DNA of 64,000 nt. It comes from Roseofilum casamattae BLCC-M143 (lineage in GTDB: Bacteria; Cyanobacteriota; Cyanobacteriia; Cyanobacteriales; Desertifilaceae). The position numbers and the translations under genes are program-made. Below are positions 1 to 9,333 of this stretch, one piece after another (position 1 is the first letter of the stretch; the number at the start of each line of letters is the position of its first letter). Below the pieces are notes generated by a model. That model had not been told where the DNA came from and made no database searches. It saw nothing but the letters and a program-made list of their open reading frames with translations. The stretch is taken from positions 1 to 64,000 of the forward strand of contig NZ_JAQOSQ010000021.1 of the NCBI RefSeq assembly GCF_030068455.1, written 5' to 3'.

Positions 1-360
1 GTTGACGAATGTTTTCCTGGTGCTGAAAAAATAATTCTGGTACAGGATAACTTGAATACCCATGTGAAAGCCTCATTATATAAGGCTTTTGAACCGGATG
101 AAGCTCAACGTATTCTGAGCAAATTAGAATTTCACTATACTCCAAAACATGGCAGTTGGTTAAATATGGCAGAAATTGAATTAAGTGTTTTAAACCGACA
201 ATGTCTGAATCGACGTATTGCCAAAAAAGATATATTGAAGAAGGAAATAGCGGCTTGGGAGAAACAGAGAAATCAAACTGGCTCAGTCATGGATTGGCAA
301 TTTACCACTGAAGAAGCTCGGATTAAGTTAAAGCATTTATATCCGTTAATAAAGCATTGA
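1..360 (+). CDS. IS630-family transposase, C-terminal part (cut by window edge)
   Basis: The reading frame is open from base 1, so the gene begins outside the window. The visible 119 codons carry the end of a DDE transposase of the IS630/Tc1 type: the second catalytic aspartate sits in LVQDNLNTH and the final glutamate in WLNMAEIE, followed by a short helical tail. It stops at 358-360, directly facing the next gene and overlapping its last codons by 15 bp. No second terminal repeat can be checked because the left end is missing. Whether the element is intact is unknown. Confidence 0.85.
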   Translation, partial: VDECFPGAEKIILVQDNLNTHVKASLYKAFEPDEAQRILSKLEFHYTPKHGSWLNMAEIELSVLNRQCLNRRIAKKDILKKEIAAWEKQRNQTGSVMDWQFTTEEARIKLKHLYPLIKH

Positions 361-1059
361 CAGACCACTAGGATGTCTGTAGAGTCTTTTTGCGATCGCC
401 TTACAAAACTCAACAAACGACTGAAACGTTGGCAAATGAGTCGGGTTACTCGATATTCTTTTGAGAAGTTCTTCTAAATAATACTGTTTTCCAGCATCAC
501 CGGGATTTCGTTTAGTATAGGATATTTGTTTCGCTCTAAAGACTTCCTGCAAATATTTGAAATGAAAGTCAGCATGATTTCTCATTCCATAATCTCCCAT
601 TAATTCCGGATCGTGTTGAGACACATCATAGTATCTGACATAATCCAACAAAGGCCGTTGGTTAGGTTGTTTAGAAAAAATATTTTTATTACCTAACAAC
701 CAAGTTTCTATGCAACGGTTTTGGATAATAAGTTTGAGTTCTGTATTGCCTAAATTGAGTTTCTTTTCTCCCATGAAAGTCTGGATATAGTCCAGTCTTT
801 CCTCGACAGTATCTTCATCGGCATCAACGCAAATAACTAAGTAATCGTAATTCCGAACTTCTTGAATTTTATCAATAGCATTCTCCAGAGCATCATCCAG
901 AATCCCAGGATATCCCCCTCCACTACTTAAGTAGTAGTTATTCTGGACAACGAGATCGTGATATTTAACTCGCTTCAGTGCTGGAATTAAATACTCGAGC
1001 CACTGTGGATAAAGTTTCTTTTCTGTTCTATTCCCCTCAACTAAGAAATAAAGATTCAT
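346..1059 (-). CDS. TOPRIM-like protein, second gene of an ATPase/nuclease pair
   Basis: This 237-residue protein has the layout of a small TOPRIM-type nuclease: VEGNRTE at residues 7-13 supplies the N-terminal acidic residue after a first beta strand, DADED at about 79-83 supplies the metal-binding acidic pair, and a conserved-looking IETW lies near 117-120. The start overlaps the upstream ATPase stop as ATGA (1056-1059), with GGAGG just before it inside the ATPase gene, so the two are translationally coupled. ATPase plus TOPRIM-like partner is the arrangement of PARIS (AriA/AriB), AbiLi/AbiLii, RloA/RloB and OLD/Gabija-type defence systems; which family this belongs to cannot be settled by eye. 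The last residues, GLSMLY, are read through the 3' end of the adjacent IS630 element, so the native C terminus may have been replaced. Nuclease activity is inferred, not seen. Confidence 0.65.
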   Translation of the reverse strand: MNLYFLVEGNRTEKKLYPQWLEYLIPALKRVKYHDLVVQNNYYLSSGGGYPGILDDALENAIDKIQEVRNYDYLVICVDADEDTVEERLDYIQTFMGEKKLNLGNTELKLIIQNRCIETWLLGNKNIFSKQPNQRPLLDYVRYYDVSQHDPELMGDYGMRNHADFHFKYLQEVFRAKQISYTKRNPGDAGKQYYLEELLKRISSNPTHLPTFQSFVEFCKAIAKRLYRHPSGLSMLY

Positions 1060-2210
1060 TCATCCTCCAGATCTGAATCGTCATTTTCATCTTTGAGAAC
1101 ATTGATTAAATCGAAAAAAGCTTTCTTCCGAGAATCGGGAATATGAAAGTCCTTAGCATCTTTAACCGTTACTATACTTCCCGTGCGAGTTACGATTTTC
1201 CAATATTTCGGACTTATGTTATTAATGATGTAAGGATGATGGCTGGTTGCAATGAACTGTAAATTGGTATTGTCTAGAACCAAATCGGTGACACTGTCAA
1301 TACAATTGATGCCTAAACTATTTTCAAATTCATCAATAAGAATAACCGAATGTTCAGGAGATAGGTACAATTGGCTGATGTACATCAGTGTTTTAAACAT
1401 TCCCGATGACATTTTCATAATCCAATTTTCTACATCTTTTTCTTTGATAACAAAGATAGCAGATTCATTGATAAATTGAGAAATTACAATAGGAGTATCC
1501 TCAATCTTAATATCACTAGATCCTATGTCAGTAGTCTTAGTGAATATCTGAATAAATACGTTTTTTATTTTCTCAAATTCTTTAGGAAATATACGCTCGG
1601 TAAGAATAAGTTTTATGGGAAGAGGTAATGCACTATTTCTTAACTCTAAAAACGAAGATTCTTGGTATTTATTGATGACCGATGGTGGCAATCGCCATAT
1701 ACTTTCAGTCTCGCGGTCTGAATTTTCCAATACGATCTTTTCTAGTCCATCTTTTATCGGGATAATGATGTTCTCTTGCTGAAATAATTCAATAACACTC
1801 TCAAAAGGAGATAGTTTTGGAGTCGCTTTGCCATTAAATAAAATTTCTTCTGAAGTACGCTCGACAATTACGGTATCACAACACTTCAAAGATTCATGTA
1901 TAATCCTGACTTCGTCATTTTTTTCTATACCTTCTTCAAGATTAAATCGAAGAAAGCTCGTATTAATTTTTGTCTCAAACTCTCCCGCCCAATGATATTT
2001 TTTATTGTCTGTCAAAAAACAGACTTCCCACTGTACTCCATTATAAGATTTGCCATTGGCGATCGCTCTCAAACTTCTTATGGCCTTGAGTATTTTAGTC
2101 TTGCCTGCACCGGAAACACCAACCAGAAGATTCAAGTCTTCGGAAAACTTTACGGGTTCGAGTTTCCATCCCTCTTCTTTATCGTAGTATTCTAAACTTA
2201 GAATTCTCAT
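1056..2210 (-). CDS. AAA/ABC-type ATPase, first gene of a putative defence pair
   Basis: A 384-residue ATPase of the AAA_15/AAA_21 (SMC/ABC-like) group. Walker A is GVSGAGKT at residues 31-38, an ABC-signature-like SSGM stands near residue 270, Walker B is VILIDEFEN near 292-300, and a switch histidine lies in ATSHHPYI. There is no long coiled coil, so it is short for an SMC protein but right for AriA, AbiLi or RloA-like defence ATPases. It starts with ATG at 2208-2210 and is coupled by a 4-bp overlap to the TOPRIM-like gene downstream. Such ATPases act as sensors that release or activate the paired effector; that role here is inference from gene order. No third gene of the operon is visible. 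Confidence 0.75.
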   Translation of the reverse strand: MRILSLEYYDKEEGWKLEPVKFSEDLNLLVGVSGAGKTKILKAIRSLRAIANGKSYNGVQWEVCFLTDNKKYHWAGEFETKINTSFLRFNLEEGIEKNDEVRIIHESLKCCDTVIVERTSEEILFNGKATPKLSPFESVIELFQQENIIIPIKDGLEKIVLENSDRETESIWRLPPSVINKYQESSFLELRNSALPLPIKLILTERIFPKEFEKIKNVFIQIFTKTTDIGSSDIKIEDTPIVISQFINESAIFVIKEKDVENWIMKMSSGMFKTLMYISQLYLSPEHSVILIDEFENSLGINCIDSVTDLVLDNTNLQFIATSHHPYIINNISPKYWKIVTRTGSIVTVKDAKDFHIPDSRKKAFFDLINVLKDENDDSDLEDE

Positions 2211-2338
2211 ACCACTGAATCAAAATGTGTTTAAAGTAGCTTGGCTACTCTATTTTGATGTTTGATTTTAACAAAACATGATATTATCAGAATTTGGACG
2301 CGATCGCAAAGACCGCACAATTCTCTGTCATTCCAATT

Positions 2339-3295
2339 CTAATCTTGACTCACTTTATAACCAAACTGAGAGAGACGGGAGGGAGACTGGCGCCATTTCG
2401 ATCGCACTTTCACAAATAGCTCTAAATAAACCTGACCCATAATCAGCTTTTGCATTTGCTCCCGCGCTGCCGTGCCGATGGTTTTCAGCATACTTCCCTT
2501 TTTTCCAATCAAAATTCCTTTTTGCGAGTCGCGCTCCACATTAATGGCAGCAAACACGCGGGTAATATCATCGCTCTCTTGTACCCGTTCGATTTCTACT
2601 GCCACAGAATGGGGAACTTCTTCGCGGGTGAGTAATAAAATTTGTTCGCGAATCAACTCGCCCATGATAAATCGTTCCGGTTGATCGGTCACCAAATCTG
2701 GGGGATAATAGTAGGGGCCTTCCTCGAGGCGATCGCGCAATGTGGCTTGCAGTTGCTCGAACCCTTCTGTGGTTTTTGCCGAAAACTTCACTACCGGCCA
2801 GCCGCGAGCGTCGGCTAACTCTTGATAGGTGCGATCGAGCCTATTGTACTCTTCCGGTTGCAAGTCGGCTTTATTCAAACCTATAATAACTGGAAGATCG
2901 GAAGACGAGAGAAACTCAGCAATATAGCGATCGCCCCCTCCCGCTTCCGTCGCACAATCCACCACAAACAACACCACATCCACCGATCGCACGGCTAATT
3001 TCGCATTTTCGACTAAGACTTTTCCCAACTGATGATGGGGTTTATGAATTCCCGGAGTATCGACAAAAATAAACTGAGCTTCCGCAGTGGTTAAAATTCC
3101 CCGCAGGCGGTTGCGAGTCGTCTGCGCGATGGGAGAGGTAATCGCAATTTTTTGCCCCACCAATTGATTCATAATCGTGGATTTCCCTACATTGGGACGG
3201 CCGATAATTCCGACAAACCCGGATTTAAATCCAGAAGGGGGTTGGGGAATTAGATCGTAGGAGGAGGGAGACAGAGAGTCGGAAGCATCAGTCAT
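2339..3295 (-). CDS. era: GTPase Era, 16S rRNA/30S assembly factor
   Basis: Era binds the 3' end of 16S rRNA and drives late 30S subunit maturation. The 318-residue protein has G1 GRPNVGKST (32-40), G3 DTPG (79-82), G4 NKAD (141-144) and G5 SAK, then a C-terminal KH domain with GKKGSMLKTIG and the usual ending near KVRSKW. The frame is open upstream to a TTG at 3320-3322, but the ATG at 3293-3295 fits the usual Era length better and is chosen. It is divergent from pfkA; the shared 126-bp spacer holds an imperfect direct repeat. Confidence 0.95.
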   Translation of the reverse strand: MTDASDSLSPSSYDLIPQPPSGFKSGFVGIIGRPNVGKSTIMNQLVGQKIAITSPIAQTTRNRLRGILTTAEAQFIFVDTPGIHKPHHQLGKVLVENAKLAVRSVDVVLFVVDCATEAGGGDRYIAEFLSSSDLPVIIGLNKADLQPEEYNRLDRTYQELADARGWPVVKFSAKTTEGFEQLQATLRDRLEEGPYYYPPDLVTDQPERFIMGELIREQILLLTREEVPHSVAVEIERVQESDDITRVFAAINVERDSQKGILIGKKGSMLKTIGTAAREQMQKLIMGQVYLELFVKVRSKWRQSPSRLSQFGYKVSQD

Positions 3296-3320
3296 GGAAG
3301 GTCTTGTACCGGGAAACAAC

Positions 3321-3357
3321 AAAGATTAAGTGACGTTAATAAAGATTACGTCACGTT
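3321..3357. promoter_or_regulatory. Tandem 17-bp direct repeat between era and pfkA
   Basis: Two copies of AAAGATTAAGTGACGTT / AAAGATTACGTCACGTT lie at 3321-3337 and 3341-3357, 15 of 17 bases alike and 20 bp apart start to start, which is about two helical turns. They sit in the divergent spacer just upstream of the era start, where a dimer-of-dimers operator could act on one or both genes. No binding protein can be named. Confidence 0.4.
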
Positions 3358-3421
3358 GAGCCACTCGAATAGCTGGGTCATTTAAGTTTAATTTACTTGA
3401 GTTGCGCTTAAGGCAAATTCT

Positions 3422-4504
3422 ATGGGAGAAAATAAACGAATTGGTATTTTAACCAGTGGTGGCGACTGTGCGGGTCTCAATGCAGCGATTCGTGCTGTAG
3501 TCTATCATGCCACGGGACACTACGGATATCAGGTGTTTGGCATTCATCAAGCGACGTTGGGACTGCTGAAGCGGCCGCCAAAAGCGATCGAGTTAGATCG
3601 CAAGGCCGTTCGCGGACTATTGGTCGCTGGGGGAACCATGTTAGGAACCACGAATAAAGGAGACCCCTTTGCCTATCCCATGCCTGATGGTAGCATTTGC
3701 GATCGCTCCGATGAAATGATCGAAGGCTATCGCCAGTTAAATTTAGATGCCTTATTAGTCATTGGCGGTGATGGTTCCCTCGCTATTTTGCGCAAACTCG
3801 CCCAACAGGGACAATTTAATATTATTGGGATTCCGAAAACTATCGATAATGATATCGGTTTAACCGAGCACTCCATCGGCTTTGAAACCGCAGTGGATAT
3901 TGCCACCGAAGCCCTCGATCGCCTGCATTTTACCGCCGCCAGTCACGAGCGAGTCTTAATTCTAGAAGTCATGGGACGAGATGCCGGTCATATTGCCATT
4001 AGTGCCGGAATTTCGGGCGGTGCCGATGTGATTTTAATTCCCGAAATTGCATACGATCTCGATAAGGTTTGCGAGCATATTAAACGCCGTCGAGATTCCG
4101 GTAAAAATTATTCCTTAGTTATCGTGTCCGAAGCCGTAAAAACGATAGAAGGATCTTCCGTCACCAATGTTAACGTACTCGGGCAAACGCGCTATGGTGG
4201 CGTCGGTCAATACATTGCGGAGGGGATTACGGCGAGAATGGAGGCAGAAACTCGCGTCACGGTTTTAGGACATACCCAGCGCGGGGGGATTCCTTCGCCG
4301 ACCGATCGCCTAGTAGCTTCCGCATTTGGTGTCGCTGCGGTGGATTTAGTCGCCGAGGAGAAATACGATCGCATGGTGACTTGGCAGAATCGGCAAGTGA
4401 CTAGCGTTCCCATTGAGGATGCCATTCGCGATTATAAAGTAGTCGATCTGCAAGGAACCTTGGTGAAAACCGCCAGAGGTTTGGGTATTTGTTTGGGAGA
4501 TTAA
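3422..4504 (+). CDS. pfkA: 6-phosphofructokinase
   Basis: This 360-residue enzyme phosphorylates fructose 6-phosphate in glycolysis. It shows the N-terminal phosphate-binding GGDCAGLNAAIR, the GGDGS loop, the catalytic PKTIDNDIG segment, and the substrate-binding MGRDAGHIA and GHTQRGG motifs. In family terms the glycine of GGDGS (E. coli position 104) goes with ATP use, while the lysine before TIDND (position 124) is the residue typical of PPi-dependent enzymes. The G/K combination is known in ATP-dependent long-clade PFKs, so ATP is the likelier donor. The ATG at 3422 follows a weak AAGG. No clear terminator follows the stop. Confidence 0.93.
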   Translation: MGENKRIGILTSGGDCAGLNAAIRAVVYHATGHYGYQVFGIHQATLGLLKRPPKAIELDRKAVRGLLVAGGTMLGTTNKGDPFAYPMPDGSICDRSDEMIEGYRQLNLDALLVIGGDGSLAILRKLAQQGQFNIIGIPKTIDNDIGLTEHSIGFETAVDIATEALDRLHFTAASHERVLILEVMGRDAGHIAISAGISGGADVILIPEIAYDLDKVCEHIKRRRDSGKNYSLVIVSEAVKTIEGSSVTNVNVLGQTRYGGVGQYIAEGITARMEAETRVTVLGHTQRGGIPSPTDRLVASAFGVAAVDLVAEEKYDRMVTWQNRQVTSVPIEDAIRDYKVVDLQGTLVKTARGLGICLGD

Positions 4505-4542
4505 AAAGATAGAATTTGGAGATTGGCGATCGCAAACCGTCT

Positions 4543-4740
4543 TTAGTTCGTCGCATAATCGGTAAATTTGCGCTTAAATTCGGAATGAAAGCCAATGACA
4601 ATATCGGTAGGAGGAACGCCCATTTCTACTAAGCGTTCGGCTACCGATTCTTCCGTGCCATTGTATTGAATCCAAATTTTGCCATTTTCAATACTAAAAT
4701 GCATTATCGGATCGCCTATTGAGGAACACTCGCAAGCCAC
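4543..4740 (-). pseudogene. xisI: xisI-like gene, truncated to its C-terminal half
   Basis: About 55 residues match the end of XisI proteins (fdxN-element excision controlling factor family, usually about 110 residues): ENGKIWIQYNGTEESVAE, GVPPTDIVIGFHSEFKRK and a final TDYATN. The N-terminal half is missing; the frame opens only with a GTG at 4738-4740, inside the 3' end of the adjacent rpn gene, and the first residues look unrelated. No xisH partner is next to it. The final 19 codons are nearly identical to the relic at 15901-15960. Probably non-functional. Confidence 0.75.
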
Positions 4741-5576
4741 TCAGTTAAATCTTGCTGTTGTTGGAAGTGAGGTATCGCTTCCATCAACACTCCAAGTTGT
4801 GTCAAGGAAAGTTGGTAAATTTTCTCTTCAGTTGCTGTCGATACCATACCAATTTTCTGGTGCAACATCATCAAGACGGCTTCTTGACGAGCTTCTTGAC
4901 GAGCTTGTTGGATGCCTTGTTGGATGCCTTCTTTGATCCCTTTTTGCAGGATGAACTGATAGAAGGAGGAATCTTCCAGGATGTCTTCGTGGAAGAGGTC
5001 TTGGATGGTTTGGGGGTTGTGGATAAGTCCGGACATAATCGCAGTGCAGGCAATAATTTCTTGGCGTTGGTTGGGGTTGGTAATTTGGCGAGCAACCCCT
5101 GCTACCTGTTCTAGCAGATCTCGCGGCGCATTGCTACGAGTTAGAGGAGCTAGAGGCAGAAGTGCGGGGTCTTTGAGAAACGGTTTTGGGTCTTGTTCCC
5201 AAAGACGGAGGACGCGATAGCGGTGGATGGTATTATCGACTTGGAAGCGATCGACGTACACTTGTGGCGAGTTGGTTTGCTTCAGGAAGATAACGACTTG
5301 GGTAATGCTGCAATGATATTTGCGATAGAGTCTTAACCAGTAGTCAACCATCCGCTCTGGTATGGGTCTATCCGGGTTGGGAAGACGCTCGAACTCCAGA
5401 TGCAGAATAGTATCGGCAGCTTTGAGTAAGATAAGCGAGTCAGCACGAACTGGTTCGGAGGACAGTTCGGTTTTGAGGACTTGCACGTTATTGGGGTTGA
5501 CTTGGGGAAGCAACCAACGGACAAAACTGGTGGGGTTTTGAGTCGCGAGAAATTTACAAGTATTGTCAAAAGCCAC
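4716..5576 (-). CDS. Rpn-family PD-(D/E)XK nuclease / DUF4351 protein
   Basis: This 286-residue protein belongs to the cyanobacteria-rich group of Rpn (recombination-promoting nuclease, formerly 'putative transposase') proteins. It begins with DNTCKFLATQNPTSFVRWLL, carries HLEFERLPN around residue 79 as the PD-(D/E)XK core, then WLRLYRKYH. The C-terminal part has a low-complexity helical stretch (EGIQQGIQQ, then RQEARQEA) leading to a DUF4351-type ending, DLTEWLASVPQ. The DNA behind the low-complexity stretch is a short tandem repeat (about 4880-4935), prone to slippage. Its 3' end overlaps the truncated xisI by 25 bp, which suggests insertion into an older gene. Rpn proteins cut DNA and are highly mobile; function here is by family only. 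Confidence 0.8.
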   Translation of the reverse strand: MAFDNTCKFLATQNPTSFVRWLLPQVNPNNVQVLKTELSSEPVRADSLILLKAADTILHLEFERLPNPDRPIPERMVDYWLRLYRKYHCSITQVVIFLKQTNSPQVYVDRFQVDNTIHRYRVLRLWEQDPKPFLKDPALLPLAPLTRSNAPRDLLEQVAGVARQITNPNQRQEIIACTAIMSGLIHNPQTIQDLFHEDILEDSSFYQFILQKGIKEGIQQGIQQARQEARQEAVLMMLHQKIGMVSTATEEKIYQLSLTQLGVLMEAIPHFQQQQDLTEWLASVPQ

Positions 5577-5697
5577 GGTTAACGGGGAGAGGCAGGGTTG
5601 AGAATCCTTCCGATCGTAGCTTATGTTGGTGGAAAAAGCGATCGCCTCTACAAAAGTAACACTTCTGCATTCCGATCTGGATTAATGTCAACCCTGC

Positions 5698-8600
5698 CTA
5701 GCTCAAGCCATTGAACGAGGAAACGCTGATAAACGAGGAAGAATTAAAGACGGATGAACTGGTGTTATTGACAATTCCCAAGATTTGATTGCTGCCACTG
5801 ACACTGATGACTGTATTATTATTGCCATCAGAAACAATCGACAAGTTGAAAAAGCCAATATTTCCAGTCAGGACAATTTGGTCGATACCAACCTGGAAGT
5901 CTTGAATAATATCGGCATTATTGAAGTTTGTGTTGCTAGTATTCAGGCGCAAGACGAAGGCATCAGCGCCCTCGCCACCATTGAGAATATCAGCGCCAAA
6001 ATCGCCAATGAGGAAATCGTTTCCGAGTCCGCCACCGAGGAAATCATTACCTTGCCCTCCGTGAACGACATCGTTACCGTCGCCACCGCTAACGATATCA
6101 TTTCCGCGATCGCCTCTAACCGCATCATCGCCGCGATCGCCGCTCACAAAATCATTCCCCTGTCCGCCATGTGCGGTATCATTGCCTTGACCGCCGAATA
6201 CATTATCGTTTCCAGTATTCCCGCTGACTAGATCGTTACCCGCATTGCCATTCACCACATCATCGCCAGCAAGACCGTGGACTTGGTCGTTACCTCCCAA
6301 ACCTTGCATGTTATCGTTGGTTGCACTTCCTGTTAACACCTCACTTCCTGGAGTACCGATGGGGGGAGCTAACATTGGGTCTCCAGGTTGTGGAGAAGGT
6401 GTTGGAGCAGGCACTGGAGCAGGATTTGGCGACGGAGTTGGGGCTGGAGTCGGAGTTATAGGTGGTGTTGGAGTTGGCGACGGAGTTGGGACTGGAGCAG
6501 GGGTTGGTGTGGGAACCGGAGTTGGAACTGGAGTCGGAGTTGGAGTTGGAGGAGGATTAATCGGGCCGCCAGAGCTACTACTGAGTTTAATAATATAGCC
6601 ATCTCCATCTCCAGCACTGATTAAGTCTACAATGCCATCATTATCAATATCAATGTTCTCTCTAAAGGTGCCAGTGGCAATCAGATTATCGGACGGATCT
6701 GTAGCAAGCTGAACGCCGAAATCATCGCTAGTGCTGCCAATATTGGTTGCCCAAGCTAAAGTTCCATCGCCGTTGAACTGAGCAATGTAGGCATCTCCGT
6801 CTCCAGCACTGGTTACGTCGGTAATTCCATCTCCATTTAAGTCGCGCGTTCCTTGAAATTGACTGCTGGCGAACACATTACCATTGCTATCGGTGGTAAT
6901 TCCCACACGACGACCATTGACAAATCCTAAATTCTGCGCCCAAGCAAATGTGCCATTACTATTAAACTTAGCCAGGTAAGCAGCACCAAAGCCGCTACCA
7001 ATTAGGTCGGTAGTGCCATCTTGGTTGATGTCAATATTGCCTGCAAAGATACCGGTAGTAAAAACATTTCCGGCGTTGTCGGTTGCGATCGCAATACCAA
7101 ATTCGTTATCACCCAATACGGTATCATCATTGCCGATACTGGTAGACCAAGCTAGAGAACCATCACTGTTAAATTTGGCAATGTAAGCATCATTACCGCC
7201 AGCACTGGTGAGATCGATTGCGCCATCGCCATCAATATCGATCGTGTTTTGGAAGGTTCCAGTAGCGATTGGATTACCCGAATTGTCTGTAGTAATGCCA
7301 CTTCCCAATTCATTATTGCCGCTGCCTCCAATAGTGTTGGCCCATTCTAAGTTACCATTACTATCCAACTGGGCAATGTAAGGATCGTCGCCTCCAGCAC
7401 TGGTCAGATCGGCAGTGCCATCTCCGTCAATATCGATGCTTCCAGTGAAAGTGCCGGAGATGAACACATTATTAGAGTTGTCTGTAGTAATACCAACCCC
7501 ACTACTATTATCGCCACTAAAGCTGGGAACATTATCTATGGATTTAGCCCAAGCCAAAGTTCCATTACCGTTGAATTTAGCAATGTAAGGGCTAAAAAAG
7601 TTGGCAGAATTATTAGTGAGTTCGGCGATACCATCTCCATCCAGGTCAAGGGATGTTGAACTAGCAAAAGAACCAATTATCAATACATCGCCAGCACTAT
7701 CAGTAGCGATGTTGCTCAAGAAATGAGTACCTTGTTGGCCGGTTCCATTCAACTCAGTTCCCCAAACAACAGAACCGTCACTGGTAAATTTTGTCAGGTA
7801 GAGATCCCGTTCTCCATCGCGATCGATCAAGTCAAGGGTTCCATCCCCGTTAATGTCGATATCTTGCTGGAAATTACCAACAGAAAAGATATTCCCCGCA
7901 CTGTCTGTAGAGAGTAAAACACCTTCATCGATTAGGCTGTTACCAATACTCCTAGCCCAGACCAAATCGGGCGGCGTTCCTGGTGTTGGAGTAGGTGTCG
8001 GGGTTGGGGTTGGTGTGGTGCTGGTGAGGTAGCGTTGGGCGTAAATACCTGTGCCATCGCCATCTTGTTCTTCACTTTCCCAAACAATGGCGACTTGTCC
8101 ATTCCCTCCTAGGGCAATATCGGGATTGCGTTGATCGCGATCGACAAAGGTATTAACCTGGAATTCTTCACCATCGGGTTGCCCTTGAGCATCATAGCGT
8201 TGAGCATAAACCCCTCGCCCGCTACCATCTTGAAGACCGCTCTCCCAAGTGATGATAAAGCTACCATCATTATCCATGCTCACTTCTGGAGCGAGTTGCT
8301 CGGCAATGATAGTGGTATTCACCTGAAATTCTGCGCCAATGGGATTACCATCACTGCCATAGCGTTGGGCAAAAACCCCTTCTAGGCTGCCGTCTTGATT
8401 CATACTTTCCCAAGTAATCACAAATTGCCCACTGGCATTCATGGAGACGGAGGGGTTACGCTGATCGCCGGTAGTCAAGGTATTGACTCTAAACTCGCTG
8501 CCAACTGGATTAACGGTATTGTCATAGCGTTGCGCATAAATCCCTTCACCGCTGCCATCTTGCTCGTTGCTTTGCCACGCGACAATAAAGTTACCGGTAC

Positions 8601-9180
8601 TATCGATTCCTACGGAGGGGAAACTCTGGAAATCGGTAGTGAAGGTGTTGACTTGGAATTCCGAGCCTTGGGGAGTACCATTGCTGTCATAGCGTTGGGC
8701 AAAAATGCCATTCAGGTCGCCATCTTGATCGAAGCTAGACCAAGCAATAACAAAATTACCATTGCCATCTACAGCCACTGAAGGAGATTCCTGAAAGCTC
8801 TGGGTTTCCGTGTTAACTTGGAATTCTCCACCTTGAGGAGAGCCGTCGCTACTATAGCGTTGGGCATAAACTCCATTTTCGCTGCCATCCTGATTAAAGC
8901 TCGTCCAAGCAATGACAAAATTGCCATTGGGAGCAAAAGCGACTGAGGGGGAAAACTGGAAGTCGTCGGTTGTTGTATTGACTCGGAATTCCCCACCTTG
9001 AGGAGAACCAGCACTATCATAACGCTGGCCGTAAACTCCTGATTGGCTGCCATCTTGGCCAAAACTTGTCCAAGTGACAACAGCGTTACCATTTGTATCG
9101 AGTACCACTTCAGGTGAATCCTGGAAATCACTGGTTGTGGTATTCACCAGAAATTCAACACCAACGGGGTTAACAGGCAT
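5698..9180 (-). CDS. Giant secreted RTX protein with two sets of internal repeats
   Basis: An 1160-residue protein in four blocks. Residues 1-393 are seven repeats of about 54 residues, each ending in a QRYDS-like motif and starting EFQVNT. After a TP-rich linker, residues 405-905 hold seven SBBP/beta-propeller-like repeats, each with a D-x-(D/N)-x-D-G calcium-type loop, a YIAKF strand and a final LAWA. A proline/threonine/alanine linker of about 70 residues follows, then about twelve RTX nonapeptides ([20 protein letters not shown]) and an FxxADIIQDF-type cap. There is no N-terminal signal peptide; the RTX C terminus implies type I secretion. A strong AAGGAG precedes the ATG. A calcium-dependent surface or matrix protein is the best guess; no enzymatic domain is seen. 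Confidence 0.85.
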   Translation of the reverse strand: MPVNPVGVEFLVNTTTSDFQDSPEVVLDTNGNAVVTWTSFGQDGSQSGVYGQRYDSAGSPQGGEFRVNTTTDDFQFSPSVAFAPNGNFVIAWTSFNQDGSENGVYAQRYSSDGSPQGGEFQVNTETQSFQESPSVAVDGNGNFVIAWSSFDQDGDLNGIFAQRYDSNGTPQGSEFQVNTFTTDFQSFPSVGIDSTGNFIVAWQSNEQDGSGEGIYAQRYDNTVNPVGSEFRVNTLTTGDQRNPSVSMNASGQFVITWESMNQDGSLEGVFAQRYGSDGNPIGAEFQVNTTIIAEQLAPEVSMDNDGSFIITWESGLQDGSGRGVYAQRYDAQGQPDGEEFQVNTFVDRDQRNPDIALGGNGQVAIVWESEEQDGDGTGIYAQRYLTSTTPTPTPTPTPTPGTPPDLVWARSIGNSLIDEGVLLSTDSAGNIFSVGNFQQDIDINGDGTLDLIDRDGERDLYLTKFTSDGSVVWGTELNGTGQQGTHFLSNIATDSAGDVLIIGSFASSTSLDLDGDGIAELTNNSANFFSPYIAKFNGNGTLAWAKSIDNVPSFSGDNSSGVGITTDNSNNVFISGTFTGSIDIDGDGTADLTSAGGDDPYIAQLDSNGNLEWANTIGGSGNNELGSGITTDNSGNPIATGTFQNTIDIDGDGAIDLTSAGGNDAYIAKFNSDGSLAWSTSIGNDDTVLGDNEFGIAIATDNAGNVFTTGIFAGNIDINQDGTTDLIGSGFGAAYLAKFNSNGTFAWAQNLGFVNGRRVGITTDSNGNVFASSQFQGTRDLNGDGITDVTSAGDGDAYIAQFNGDGTLAWATNIGSTSDDFGVQLATDPSDNLIATGTFRENIDIDNDGIVDLISAGDGDGYIIKLSSSSGGPINPPPTPTPTPVPTPVPTPTPAPVPTPSPTPTPPITPTPAPTPSPNPAPVPAPTPSPQPGDPMLAPPIGTPGSEVLTGSATNDNMQGLGGNDQVHGLAGDDVVNGNAGNDLVSGNTGNDNVFGGQGNDTAHGGQGNDFVSGDRGDDAVRGDRGNDIVSGGDGNDVVHGGQGNDFLGGGLGNDFLIGDFGADILNGGEGADAFVLRLNTSNTNFNNADIIQDFQVGIDQIVLTGNIGFFNLSIVSDGNNNTVISVSGSNQILGIVNNTSSSVFNSSSFISVSSFNGLS

Positions 9181-9333
9181 AGTTTTTTCTCCTTGGATAG
9201 TCAGGGTAAAGGCATGAGATAGGCGGCAAATGATATTTTTTACGCGACTCCTGGGTTAGACTCTTTAGCTCGATAGCCAACCCAGGCTCAGTTCTCAGAA
9301 TCTAGTCAAAGCAATATTTCTATACTTTGTTTG

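Noticed and set aside
5785-6624. Plus-strand frames opposite the RTX and proline-rich parts of the giant gene, including a glycine/valine-rich one
   Set aside because: They mirror the repeat codons of the real gene; no start signals.
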